A stretch of DNA of 64,000 nucleotides, taken from assembly GCA_945878865.1 (NCBI GenBank), contig CAMCUD010000017.1, positions 33,631-97,630 of the forward strand, read 5' to 3'. The position numbers and the translations under genes are program-made. The notes beneath the pieces were generated by a model. The model worked only from the letters and a program-made list of their open reading frames with translations, searched no databases and had not been told where the DNA came from. This DNA is from Bifidobacterium breve. Its GTDB lineage: Bacteria > Actinomycetota > Thermoleophilia > Solirubrobacterales > Solirubrobacteraceae. Positions 17,785 through 25,703 of this stretch are shown in pieces. Position 1 is the stretch's first letter. Every line of letters begins with the position of its first letter.

Positions 17785-18287
17785 GCGGCGAACCGGTCGA
17801 CGGCGTGTGCGATCTCCTCGATGCGGATCGACGCGTTGAGCAGCGTCTGGTAGCTGGAGATCTTGCGGTCGAGCAGGTCCCGGTGCTCGGTGGCGTCTCG
17901 GAGCGCGTCTTGGGCGTCTTCGTGGGCGGCGCGCAGGCTCTCCAGGCGGAACTCGACGCTGGCCTCGCGCACCTCCTTCGTCCGTTTCGTGTCGCCGGTG
18001 GACGCGAGGAGACGGTTTCGCTCGTTGACGTACGCGCGGCGTGCGAGCTTGGCGATCCTGCGGCGCTCGCGGACGAGGGCGTGCGCGAGCTCGAGCTGCC
18101 GGGTCAGTTCGCCGACGTGCGACCGCAGGGCGAGGACGGAGAGGTCCTCGTCCTCGTCGTGCGCGATCCAAGTCAGGTCGTCGGCGATCGCGACATCGGG
18201 GTCGCGGAGGTCAACGACGACAGCGTCGTGAGTGGTGTGGCTCATCACCGGGCGGATGGGATCAGCGTCCGGGGGGCGCACAGTCAT
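17781..18287 (-). CDS. Hypothetical coiled-coil protein
   Basis: 168 residues from an ATG at 18287 (MTVRPPDADPIRPVM), chosen because it overlaps the stop of the upstream gene in an ATGA (18284-18287). An internal Met at 18245 is a weaker alternative. Residues ~50-150 are almost entirely helical with heptad character (SHVGELTRQLELAHALVRER, then ESLRAAHEDAQDALRDATEH), predicting a long coiled coil of oligomeric or filamentous type. No enzyme motif is present. It is coupled to the HNH-like gene downstream, so the two may act in one complex; that is inference. Confidence 0.6.
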   Translation of the reverse strand: MTVRPPDADPIRPVMSHTTHDAVVVDLRDPDVAIADDLTWIAHDEDEDLSVLALRSHVGELTRQLELAHALVRERRRIAKLARRAYVNERNRLLASTGDTKRTKEVREASVEFRLESLRAAHEDAQDALRDATEHRDLLDRKISSYQTLLNASIRIEEIAHAVDRFAA

Positions 18288-19216
18288 GACGCCTCCAGGG
18301 CGGGGAACCAGCGCCACAGCCACCGGGTCGCGTGCCGCTGACCGCCAGGGTGCCTCTCCGGGGTCGCGAGCGCGACGGGGGTCGGGTCGCAGCGCAGCAG
18401 CGCGCCGACGGGCAGCGTCTTGACCTGGCGTAGCCGCACGAACGTGGTGATGTGCGTCGAGCCGAGCGGCGCCAGGTAGACCCGGTCGCCCTCGCGTGCC
18501 GCGTCGGGCCGGCGGTAGACGAACAGCTCGATGAGCCCGCGCGAGCGCGGCGCGGTGTCGAGCACGTCCGGTTCGACGTTCAGGACGATGTCGCCGCAGC
18601 CCTCCCCCACCGCCGGCCGTTCCCGGGCACCTCGTCGCTCGGGCGGCACGTACGCGGGCGGATGCACCTCGTCCGGGCTCGGCGGGTCGACAGCGGCCAG
18701 GTGCGACAGGGCGAGCCGGGCGGGCCGGCCGACGGACAGGTCGGCGCGGCACCGCACCCACGCCCCCGGGTGCCCGCCGGGAGGTAGCAGCCGGGCGTCG
18801 AGCGGGACGGGCCTGGCCGGGTGCCACTCGGGGAGCACGAGAATCGCGACGCCGTCGACGATCTCCTCGACGTGCGCAACGGTCGCGTACTTGCGCTCGC
18901 CGACCCACCCGACGAACTGCACGTGGGTCCCCTGCCCGTCAGCGCGACGCTGCAGCAGCCAACTGGCCGCCACGCTTTTGTCGACAGGGCCGGTCGGCTC
19001 GTCGCGGCGGCACCGCACCTGCCCGTCCTCATCAGGGCGTGCGCGGACGGTCAGCGGCCACTCGGACTTGCGCTTGTCGCGCTTGCGCGGGAAGAACCGC
19101 ATCCCCTCCCGGATCACAAGCGGATGCGGAGGGAGCCCGAACCCGTTGTCGTGGACCTGCTCGGGTGGGGTGAGCGGTCGCGTGTGCTTTATGAAGGCTT
19201 TTCCGGCTCCGGCCAT
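18284..19216 (-). CDS. Hypothetical protein, first gene of the coupled cassette
   Basis: 310 residues from an ATG at 19216 (MAGAGKAFIKHTRPLTPPEQ). No signal peptide or membrane helix. The sequence is rich in beta-forming stretches separated by proline (VADGVAILVLPEWHP-like, YVPPERR, LIELFVYRRPDAAR). Cysteines are few and scattered. I recognise no domain. It overlaps the coiled-coil gene by 4 nt and is separated from the TcmP-like gene upstream by about 100 bp, so it may begin a separate transcript or continue the DUF5131-TcmP transcript. Confidence 0.55.
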   Translation of the reverse strand: MAGAGKAFIKHTRPLTPPEQVHDNGFGLPPHPLVIREGMRFFPRKRDKRKSEWPLTVRARPDEDGQVRCRRDEPTGPVDKSVAASWLLQRRADGQGTHVQFVGWVGERKYATVAHVEEIVDGVAILVLPEWHPARPVPLDARLLPPGGHPGAWVRCRADLSVGRPARLALSHLAAVDPPSPDEVHPPAYVPPERRGARERPAVGEGCGDIVLNVEPDVLDTAPRSRGLIELFVYRRPDAAREGDRVYLAPLGSTHITTFVRLRQVKTLPVGALLRCDPTPVALATPERHPGGQRHATRWLWRWFPALEAS

Positions 19217-19317
19217 GAGCGCCGCATGGTCACGTCAGCCGGGGGGCGCCGACGCGAGCTTGGCGCTCGCCGACAGCCGCGTTGGGCGCGTCGCGGACTG
19301 GTCGACTTCTCCTGCTG

Positions 19318-20301
19318 TCAGGGCAACTGATCAAGTCCGTCTAGGAGCGACGGCGGGGGCGGCTCTGGCGGGTTGGCTTTGTTCCAGAGGTTCACCCCGA
19401 GTGGGTGTCGGGACGCGTACAGGACGTCGTAGTACGGGACACCGGGGGTGATCTCGACAATCCGTCGTGCGGGCGGGAGGAAGCCGAGGGACTGGAGCTG
19501 TCGGTCGTAGAACCCGCGGATCGCGTCCATCGTGCCTTGCGGCTGGTGGGCGTGGGTGCGGTCCCAATGCATGAGGTCGCTGGGTTCCGGGTGTCCGAGG
19601 AAGGCGCCGGCGGCATGAGCCTCGGCGTTGCGGCCATGTGGGCCTGAGATGGCTCGCTGCAGGCTGTGGACGGGGAGATTGATGATCAAGTCGACCGTCG
19701 GCAGCCGGTTGGCCAGGGTTTGGACGGTGTGCCACGTCATGTCCCGCGGTCTTGCCGGGTCAAGGTACGCGATGACGAGGGTGCCGCGTCCGAACTGACG
19801 CGCGACGCGCTCGAGGTGATCGATCTCCTTGGCGTCGCCTTGAAAGACTCGTGATCGCGAGCCCATGGGTTCCTGGTCGCAGCGTTGCCGCAGGGCGGTG
19901 ACACAGTCCTCGTCGAAGTCGCAGAAGACGTAGCGGTCGAACGGCGTGCTGAGTCGCAGCGCTTCGACGGGGGACCCGGGGAGTTCCTTGCTCGTGCTTC
20001 GGTCAAGCAGGCGACCGGGGCCGCTGTACAGCTCGATGTAGCCGAGTTGGCCCCACTTGCCGGTCATCGCCCTGCTGACGACGTCGATGATCCGGCTGAC
20101 CATCCACGACTTGCGCGCGGAGTGGGGCCAGACACCTCGGACGAGCAGGCCGTCCTCTCGGCTGAGGTACATCTCGGCGGCGTCGAGATCTGGTCGCGTC
20201 CCGAGGTGATGCCCGCGGGCGGTCGCCTGTCCGGCCTGGAGGACCTCATTACTCAAGAGGTCGTCCACGGAGAAGAGTCGGTACTCGCTGCTGCCTCCCA
20301 T
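19318..20301 (-). CDS. tcmP: Three-Cys-motif partner protein (TcmP)-like, Rossmann methyltransferase-like fold
   Basis: 327 residues. It has methyltransferase-like landmarks: YIELYSGPGR (88-97, motif I), FCDFDED (126-132, motif II), FQGDAKE (153-159), YLDPARP (179-185) and NLPVHSLQR (208-216). These match the TcmP family, uncharacterised proteins found beside DUF5131 (Gp37/Gp68-type, three-Cys) proteins on phages and mobile elements. The gene begins 15 bp after the DUF5131 gene here, exactly that pairing. Length is normal for the family. Whether it transfers a methyl group is unknown. The pair likely forms one operon read from about 21.1 kb. Confidence 0.75.
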   Translation of the reverse strand: MGGSSEYRLFSVDDLLSNEVLQAGQATARGHHLGTRPDLDAAEMYLSREDGLLVRGVWPHSARKSWMVSRIIDVVSRAMTGKWGQLGYIELYSGPGRLLDRSTSKELPGSPVEALRLSTPFDRYVFCDFDEDCVTALRQRCDQEPMGSRSRVFQGDAKEIDHLERVARQFGRGTLVIAYLDPARPRDMTWHTVQTLANRLPTVDLIINLPVHSLQRAISGPHGRNAEAHAAGAFLGHPEPSDLMHWDRTHAHQPQGTMDAIRGFYDRQLQSLGFLPPARRIVEITPGVPYYDVLYASRHPLGVNLWNKANPPEPPPPSLLDGLDQLP

Positions 20302-20316
20302 ACGCGCGGCGGCAGT

Positions 20317-21087
20317 CTATGAAGCGGCGACGAGGTTCCGGCCGCGGCCGACGGGATTATCGCGTCGGGCGTGCCCGGCGGTCTCGGGCATCTCGTCCCA
20401 GGTGCGCCCGTCGAGCTCGCGGCCGCCGCTCTTGGGTCGGTGTCCGCCCCACTGCTTGAAGAAGAACGCGACCTGAGCGTCGGTGCAGTAGTCGCGCAGG
20501 TCGCGAATCCAGGCTGCTTTGACCGGCCGGTGGCGGGGTCCGCTCTCTCCGCCGGCGATGAGCCAGTCGATGCCGTCCAGGTCGAGACGTTCGAGCGGCC
20601 CGAGGAGCGGTTCGGCGCTGATGAACCTCACCGCGGCCGGGACCTGTCGCAGGCGGTCGGCACGGTGCACGAACCGGCGGTTCTCGATCGTGACGCCCAT
20701 CCATACGTTCGCAGGCCACGGCAGGTCCGGAGCGAGCTGCGCGAGGCGGTCGTGGCGCTTGGTAAGGATCTGGAAGGTGTGGTGCTCGGCGCGGACCATC
20801 ACGTCGAAGACCGCGGCGATGAACTCGTCGGGGATGTCCTCGTGGAACAGATCGCTCATCGAGTTGACGAAGATCATCCGCGGCCGCGACCACCGCAGCG
20901 GCTGCTCGAGCCTCGCCGGCCAGAGCTTGAGATCGAAACCCTGCTCGTACGGGTGGCCCGGGATGCCGCGCCAGCGCTCGGCGAACGTCTCGGCGTAGCA
21001 GTGCGCGCAGCCCGGCGACACCTTCGTGCAACCCGTCACCGGGTTCCACGTCGCCTCCGTCCACTCGATCGCGCTGCCGTCAGCCAT
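20317..21087 (-). CDS. DUF5131 (phage Gp37/Gp68-type) three-cysteine protein
   Basis: 256 residues. The N-terminus carries the family signature WTEATWNPVTGC...SPGCAHCYAE: Cys20, Cys27 and Cys30 in CX6CX2C spacing, reminiscent of radical-SAM iron-sulfur binding but with a longer first gap. Other conserved segments are RPRMIFVNSMSDLFHEDIP, FQILTKR, VWMGVTIEN, RFISAEPLLGP, IDWLIAGGESG and VAFFFKQWGG. All match the DUF5131 family, whose members are encoded by phages and mobile elements and partnered with TcmP. Start is an ATG at 21087. The 190-bp region upstream contains the triple 16-bp repeat, a candidate operator. Confidence 0.85.
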   Translation of the reverse strand: MADGSAIEWTEATWNPVTGCTKVSPGCAHCYAETFAERWRGIPGHPYEQGFDLKLWPARLEQPLRWSRPRMIFVNSMSDLFHEDIPDEFIAAVFDVMVRAEHHTFQILTKRHDRLAQLAPDLPWPANVWMGVTIENRRFVHRADRLRQVPAAVRFISAEPLLGPLERLDLDGIDWLIAGGESGPRHRPVKAAWIRDLRDYCTDAQVAFFFKQWGGHRPKSGGRELDGRTWDEMPETAGHARRDNPVGRGRNLVAAS

Positions 21088-21178
21088 CAGCCCTCTCCTC
21101 CTTCGCGCTGCGAGCGATTGAACCTCCCCGGGGACGAGCGGTCCACGAGCGGCGGCTCAGCGTCTGACTTCGCCGTGT

Positions 21179-21226
21179 CACCCGCCTGCGACATCACCCG
21201 CCTGCGACATCACCCGCCTGCGACAT
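21179..21226. repeat. Three perfect tandem 16-bp repeats
   Basis: CACCCGCCTGCGACAT occurs three times back to back (21179-21194, 21195-21210, 21211-21226) with no mismatch. It lies between the integrase stop (21279) and the start of the DUF5131 gene (21087). Possible roles are an operator for the DUF5131-TcmP operon or an arm-type/excisionase binding array next to the integrase. Confidence 0.9.
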
Positions 21227-21234
21227 GATGTCGC
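21220..21234. promoter_or_regulatory. Inverted repeat abutting the tandem repeats (candidate operator)
   Basis: GCGACAT, one base, then ATGTCGC form a perfect 7-bp inverted repeat. The left arm is the end of the third 16-bp repeat, so the same half-site GCGACAT occurs three times directly and once inverted. This is typical of a dimeric DNA-binding protein's site. Confidence 0.45.
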
Positions 21235-21278
21235 GAGAGCGCAGAGATGGCTCGAGATGCCGGTAGATGGGGTCGGTG

Positions 21279-22649
21279 TCAGGCTCCGACCGCTCGCAGG
21301 TTCGGGGGTGCGGCCGGTGTATTGAGGTCCTGCGAGAACGCCGCGCTCAGTCGCTGTGCTGCGTCGAGCCTCGGAACGTGGTGGACGTACCGCATGGTGG
21401 TTTGGATGTCGGCGTGGCCCATATAGGCCTGGACGTCGCTGAGAGGGAAGACGCGGACGGCGATCGTCCCGAAGGTGTGACGCAGGTCATGCAGCACCAT
21501 CGGGTTGGGCTCGTCGCGCATCCAGTCCAGCCCGGCGCGCTCGAGCCCTCGGTAGAACGCGTCGCGGATGCCACCCGCGCCGATCGGGCCGTTCAGTCGC
21601 CCCGTGAGAATGATGCCCTCCGGCCTTTTCGCGGGACCCAGTTCCTCTACGCGTGCGAGCGCGCTGATCGCCTGGTCGATCAGGGGCAGCGATCGCGGGC
21701 GCTTGGACTTGGGCGACTTGGGCTTCTCGCCTCGCCGCGCATTGGTAGGCAGATTTCTCGGGACCCTGACCGTCCGGCCGACGAAGTCGATGTCGCTCCA
21801 TCGCAGAACTCGGAGTTCGCCAATCCGAAGGCCGGTGTACGCGAGGAGACGAATCGCCTCGCACTGGAGCTTCCGGCGCTCCGTCATCAACGTGAGGGTG
21901 TGATCGGCGATGGGGCCTTCCCCGCCTCTTGGTCCCCGGTACCGCGGGATCTCGTCCTCGTGGATCTCGGCCGCGAGCCGCGCAACGGCTTCGAGGTCGC
22001 TCGGTTCAAGCACGCGGAAATCGGCGCTCGCGGCAGGAGGACGAACAAGATCAACGTCAAGCGCCACGTTGTGGGCAAGCCAGCCCTTCTTCTGCGCGTG
22101 ACCGAGGATCGAGCGGGCTATCCGCATGTAGTCCGCGATGGTCTTTCTCGCGAGGTCGCGTTGGCGCAGCGCGTCCTGGACCGCCTCAATCTTCGCCGAC
22201 GTGATCCGCCGGAGCGGCAGGGCATCACTCAGACCGCCGTCACGCAGCGCATTCAGCGCGGAGTCGTATCCCCGGAGCGTCGTGGACTCGAGCCCTCTTC
22301 TCTCCGTCGCGTCTGCGAGCCACGCATCGACGGCGTCGCTCCACGTCCTGCCGAGCCTTGGGTCTGCGCTGACCGGGCCCCCGCCGCGACGGCGGGCCTC
22401 CGTGAGCAGTTCCTCGAGCCGTCTTTGGGCCTCCGCCGGCGTGAGGAACGTCTCATCAGGCTTGGTTCCGGGCGCTGCGCGCCACTTCACCGCGCCGCGA
22501 GGCGTGCGCTGTCCGGAGTCGCGGACCCACGCAGATCCGAGCGTGACCCGGCGTCGCGCTCCTCCGTCTGTGATGGTCGCGACCCAGACTTTCGGCTTGG
22601 TATCGCGGTCCTCGACCCTGATGTGTCCTGACACTTTCCCGCTCGCCAT
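21279..22649 (-). CDS. int: Tyrosine recombinase/integrase of the element
   Basis: 456 residues from an ATG at 22649 (MASGKVSGHIRVEDRD); in-frame starts at 22679 and 22703 are possible and no clear SD decides. An N-terminal arm-binding-type segment (about 1-60) and a SAM-like core-binding domain (about 90-210) precede the catalytic domain. Catalytic landmarks are AYTGLRIGELRVLRW (first Arg), LHDLRHTFG (His-x-x-Arg) and GHADIQTTMRYVHH (His and the Tyr nucleophile in MRYVH). This is the phage/ICE integrase type, distinct from the XerD at 34727. It ends the accessory region next to tRNA-Asn, so that tRNA 3' end is the probable attachment site. Confidence 0.9.
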   Translation of the reverse strand: MASGKVSGHIRVEDRDTKPKVWVATITDGGARRRVTLGSAWVRDSGQRTPRGAVKWRAAPGTKPDETFLTPAEAQRRLEELLTEARRRGGGPVSADPRLGRTWSDAVDAWLADATERRGLESTTLRGYDSALNALRDGGLSDALPLRRITSAKIEAVQDALRQRDLARKTIADYMRIARSILGHAQKKGWLAHNVALDVDLVRPPAASADFRVLEPSDLEAVARLAAEIHEDEIPRYRGPRGGEGPIADHTLTLMTERRKLQCEAIRLLAYTGLRIGELRVLRWSDIDFVGRTVRVPRNLPTNARRGEKPKSPKSKRPRSLPLIDQAISALARVEELGPAKRPEGIILTGRLNGPIGAGGIRDAFYRGLERAGLDWMRDEPNPMVLHDLRHTFGTIAVRVFPLSDVQAYMGHADIQTTMRYVHHVPRLDAAQRLSAAFSQDLNTPAAPPNLRAVGA

Positions 22650-22734
22650 CGGGCACAGGATGACACGGCGAAAAGACATCTGGAGCACAAGCGTTAAGCA
22701 CAAGCACTGGGCGTGGGTGCCGGTCTAGAAAGCA

Positions 22735-22760
22735 GTGAAGCCCGCCGTAGCGGGCTTCAC
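22735..22760 (-). terminator. Intrinsic terminator of tRNA-Asn
   Basis: An 11-bp perfect stem (GTGAAGCCCGC / GCGGGCTTCAC) closes on a 4-nt loop, 6 bp past the tRNA 3' end. On the minus strand it is followed by TGCTTTCT. Confidence 0.75.
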
Positions 22761-22766
22761 GTGGGA

Positions 22767-22839
<73 letters not shown>

Positions 22840-22980
22840 TCGGTCGCCCACCGGATCATCGGCAGCGACGCCCACGATGTTAGGACACGCGCCCGCCGGA
22901 GGCGTCGCCGCCTCAAGAAACCCCCCGCGAACGCCGATGTTCGTGCCGAAACTTTCGCGTCTTCCAAGGAGAAGCTGCTC

Positions 22981-23904
22981 GTGACGTCCGGATGGAACCG
23001 GGGCAAGATCCTCACCAACAAGAGCCTGGCCGTCCTTCGTGGCAATCCGGGGCTCATGAAGTGGCCCGTGCTCGGCATCTTCGCCGCGCTCCCCGGCGCG
23101 CTGATCGCCGGCGGCGGCATCGTGCTGCTCAGCACGGATTCCAGCGCCAACGTGGGCGGCATCCCGCTCATCGCCGTCGGCGCCTACCTCGCCGTCTTCG
23201 GCGCGATGATCTGCAGCGCGGCGCTCGTCGCGGGCGCCGATCAGGCGCTGCGCGGTGAACCCGTCGAGGGCGAGTTCGCCCGCGCAACGCAGCATCTCGG
23301 CGCGATCGCCGGGTGGGCGCTGATCCAGACGATCGTCGGCTGGCTGCTGCAGATGCTCTCGGGCAATGGCACGAACAGCGGCGGCGGCACCGCCGGCGCG
23401 ATCCTCGGGATCGTGCGCCTCATCGTGGGCAGTTTGCTGAGCACGGCGTGGGCGCTCATCACGTTCTTCGTCCTGCCGCTTGTGATCCTCGAAGGTCTCG
23501 GGCCGGTCGCGGCGATCAAGCGCTCGGGCAAGATCTTCAAGGAGCGCTGGGGCACGCAGATCCTGGGCGGCATCCGCATCGGCGCGGCCGTCTTCCTGTT
23601 CCTCATGCTCCCGTCGCTGCTCATTGGCGGCCTCGGCGCGTTCCTGCTGTTCAGCGGCAGCAGCGCGGGCGTGGCCGGCGGGGGCGTGCTCATCGCGATC
23701 GGGGTCATCGGCCTCGTGGTCGCCGGGCTGCTCTCCAGCGCGCTGCGGGCGATCTTCGGCGTCGCGCTCCTGCGCTGGGCCGAGTCGGGCGTCGCCCTGG
23801 CCGACTTCACCGACGAGGAGCTCGCCGGCGCCGTCCGCCTGAAGAAGGGCGCCGTCCCGCCGGCCTCCACGCCGACGGGCACCGTCACGCCGCGGGCCGC
23901 CTAA
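22981..23904 (+). CDS. DUF6159-like polytopic membrane protein
   Basis: About 307 residues from a GTG at 22981, fixed by an AAGGAG (22966-22971) nine nt upstream. The frame stays open further upstream but runs through the tRNA. Six or so hydrophobic helices are visible, with Gly/Ala-rich loops: WPVLGIFAALPGALIAGG, PLIAVGAYLAVFGAMICSA, WALITFFVLPLVILEGL, IGAAVFLFLMLPSLLIGGLG and VLIAIGVIGLVVAGLLSSALR. The N-terminal pattern (SLAVLRGNPGLMKWPVLG) and internal GLGPVAAIKRSGKIFKERWG match the DUF6159 family of uncharacterised membrane proteins. Its TAA overlaps the dnaG stop by 4 nt in convergent orientation. Confidence 0.7.
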   Translation: MTSGWNRGKILTNKSLAVLRGNPGLMKWPVLGIFAALPGALIAGGGIVLLSTDSSANVGGIPLIAVGAYLAVFGAMICSAALVAGADQALRGEPVEGEFARATQHLGAIAGWALIQTIVGWLLQMLSGNGTNSGGGTAGAILGIVRLIVGSLLSTAWALITFFVLPLVILEGLGPVAAIKRSGKIFKERWGTQILGGIRIGAAVFLFLMLPSLLIGGLGAFLLFSGSSAGVAGGGVLIAIGVIGLVVAGLLSSALRAIFGVALLRWAESGVALADFTDEELAGAVRLKKGAVPPASTPTGTVTPRAA

Positions 23905-25703
23905 CGCGGGGCGTTCGCTTCGAGTACGCGGTCCATCGCGGCCGCGTACTCCTCCTGCGCCGCCTTGCGGCGGCGCAACGCAGCATCCACGCCCTCGCGG
24001 GCACGCCGCGCTTCGACGACCTCCCGCTCGGCACGAGCGAGCAGCAGCTGCAGACGCTCGGCCTCCACCCCTTCGGCCGACGGCTCGTCCTCGGGTTTGG
24101 GCGCGCGAAAGCGGATGTCGCGGATGAGGACCTGGAGACGCTCGTCCTGCTCGTCGAGGCCCGCTTCCGGGTCGTCGAGATGCTCACGCAGCCAGCGCAC
24201 CGCTGCGCGGGAGCGGTTGGTCGTCAGGTCGTGCTCGACGTCGATCTGCTCGAGCGCCTTGGCCCCCGCGTGCGGGACCGCGATGCAGTACGCGAGGAAC
24301 CCGCGCTCCTGCTCCTCGGCGGCGGTGAGCTGCACGGCGTCGCGCCGCGGCGCCTCATCGACCTCATCCGCGGGCGGCGCGGCCGATGGCGCCGGCGCGC
24401 TCCCCGGGCGGCCGAGCAGCTGGGCGGCCAGCGTCTCGGCGATGTTCAGCTTGTCGGCGACCAGCGCGATGAGCTCCTCGCGCAGGACGCTGGGCGGGAT
24501 GTCGGCGAACACTGGGCGCAGCTCGGCGAGCACGACGTCCTTGCCCTCGGCCGTCCCGAGATCACCGGTGGCGAGCGCCCGCTCGACGCGGAACTTCACG
24601 AACGGCACGCTGGACTCCACGAGCCGCCGGATCTCGGCCGCACCGGCCTCCGCCGCGAGATCGGCCGGGTCGCGCCCGGGAGGCAGCTCGACGACGCGCA
24701 GCTCGAGCTTCTTGCCGCGCGCGACCTTCGCGGCGCGGATCATCGCCTCCTGGCCGGCGCTGTCGGCGTCGAGCGCCAGGAGCGCCCGGGGCGCCAGGCG
24801 CGTGAGCTCGCCGACCTGCTCGGGCGTCATCGCCGTGCCCATCGTCGCGACGGTGTTGCGCAGGCCGGCCTGGTGCAGCGCGATGACGTCGGTGTAGCCC
24901 TCGGCGACGATGACCTCCCCCGCGCGCGCGGCGGGGGCCCGCGCCAGATCTGCGGCGAACAGCTGCCGCCCCTTGTGGAAGATGTCGTTCTCGGACGTGT
25001 TGAGGTACTTCGGCTGCTGGTTGTCCCGCAGCGCCCGCGCGCCGAAGCCGAGCACCCGGCCGCGGATGTCGGCCAAGGGGAACATGATCCGCCCCCGGAA
25101 CCGGTCGTAGATGCGGCCCTCGCCCTTCGCCTTGCTCGCGAGGCCCGCGTCGTAGAGCTCCTTATTGGAGAAACCCGCCCGGCGCGACGCCACGAGCACC
25201 TTGTCCCACGCGCTCGGGCTGTAGCCGACCCGGAACTCCCGCAGGATCGCCTCGTCCAGCCCGCGGTCGATGAGGTACTCCCGCGCCCGCGCGGCCTCCT
25301 GTGACTCCCAGAGGTAGCGCACGTAGAACGCGGCGGTGCGCTCCAGCAGCTCGAGCAGCCGCTCCCGGCGCTTGCGGCGCTCGGCCTCCTGCGGATCCTC
25401 GGACTCCCGCTCCAGCGTCACGCCGTAGCGATCGGCGAGCCACTCCATCGCCTCGACGAACCCGAGCCCCTCCATCTCCTGCGCCCAGGTGAAGCAGTCA
25501 CCAGAGGCCTGGCAGCCGAAGCAGTGGTACACCTTCTTGACCGGGTCGATGCCGAAGCTCGGCGTCCGCTCGTCGTGGAACGGGCACAGGCCCTCGTACC
25601 GATTCGCCCCGGCCCGGCGCAGGTCGACCTTCGTGCCGACGAGATCGATCATGTCGACCGCGTCACGCACCTGCTCCTTGGCGTCGTCGGCGTAGCGGGC
25701 CAT
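23901..25703 (-). CDS. dnaG: DNA primase DnaG
   Basis: 600 residues from an ATG at 25703. The N-terminal CHC2 zinc finger is complete (Cys40, His43, Cys61, Cys64 in LCPFHDERTPSF...YHCFGC). The TOPRIM domain holds VIVAEGYTDVIA (catalytic Glu) and LLALDADSAGQEA (Asp-x-Asp). The C-terminal ~130 residues should contact DnaB; they end in a helical Arg/Glu-rich tail. The start codon shares a base with the dgt stop (TGATG), so both are translated from one mRNA. A dgt-dnaG pair beside tRNA-Asn is also found in mycobacteria (from memory). The convergent DUF6159 gene overlaps its stop by 4 nt. Confidence 0.97.
   Translation of the reverse strand: MARYADDAKEQVRDAVDMIDLVGTKVDLRRAGANRYEGLCPFHDERTPSFGIDPVKKVYHCFGCQASGDCFTWAQEMEGLGFVEAMEWLADRYGVTLERESEDPQEAERRKRRERLLELLERTAAFYVRYLWESQEAARAREYLIDRGLDEAILREFRVGYSPSAWDKVLVASRRAGFSNKELYDAGLASKAKGEGRIYDRFRGRIMFPLADIRGRVLGFGARALRDNQQPKYLNTSENDIFHKGRQLFAADLARAPAARAGEVIVAEGYTDVIALHQAGLRNTVATMGTAMTPEQVGELTRLAPRALLALDADSAGQEAMIRAAKVARGKKLELRVVELPPGRDPADLAAEAGAAEIRRLVESSVPFVKFRVERALATGDLGTAEGKDVVLAELRPVFADIPPSVLREELIALVADKLNIAETLAAQLLGRPGSAPAPSAAPPADEVDEAPRRDAVQLTAAEEQERGFLAYCIAVPHAGAKALEQIDVEHDLTTNRSRAAVRWLREHLDDPEAGLDEQDERLQVLIRDIRFRAPKPEDEPSAEGVEAERLQLLLARAEREVVEARRAREGVDAALRRRKAAQEEYAAAMDRVLEANAPR

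Larger units (their letters stand above)
1..22766. mobile_element. Right part of an integrated element (ICE- or prophage-like) at tRNA-Asn
   Basis: A tyrosine integrase lies next to the 3' end of tRNA-Asn, and everything to its left is accessory: restriction-modification, a sigma factor, RecD2-like helicase, HNH, TcmP/DUF5131, secreted repeat proteins and unknowns. Right of the tRNA the genes are all housekeeping. The region is visibly less GC-rich in places, for example in the MmeI-like gene. I found no second copy of the tRNA 3' end inside the window, so the left attachment site must lie before position 1. A truncated small two-helix membrane protein at the left edge hints at conjugation rather than a phage, but no structural, relaxase or coupling gene is visible to settle it. 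The exact right boundary (tRNA 3' end or its terminator) is inferred. Confidence 0.65.

Noticed and set aside
21179..21226. CRISPR array
   Set aside because: Only three 16-bp units with no spacers; direct tandem repeats instead.
23313..25304. Plus-strand 663-codon frame over the DUF6159 and dnaG region
   Set aside because: Antisense shadow of dnaG; RAHRR-type repetitive composition.
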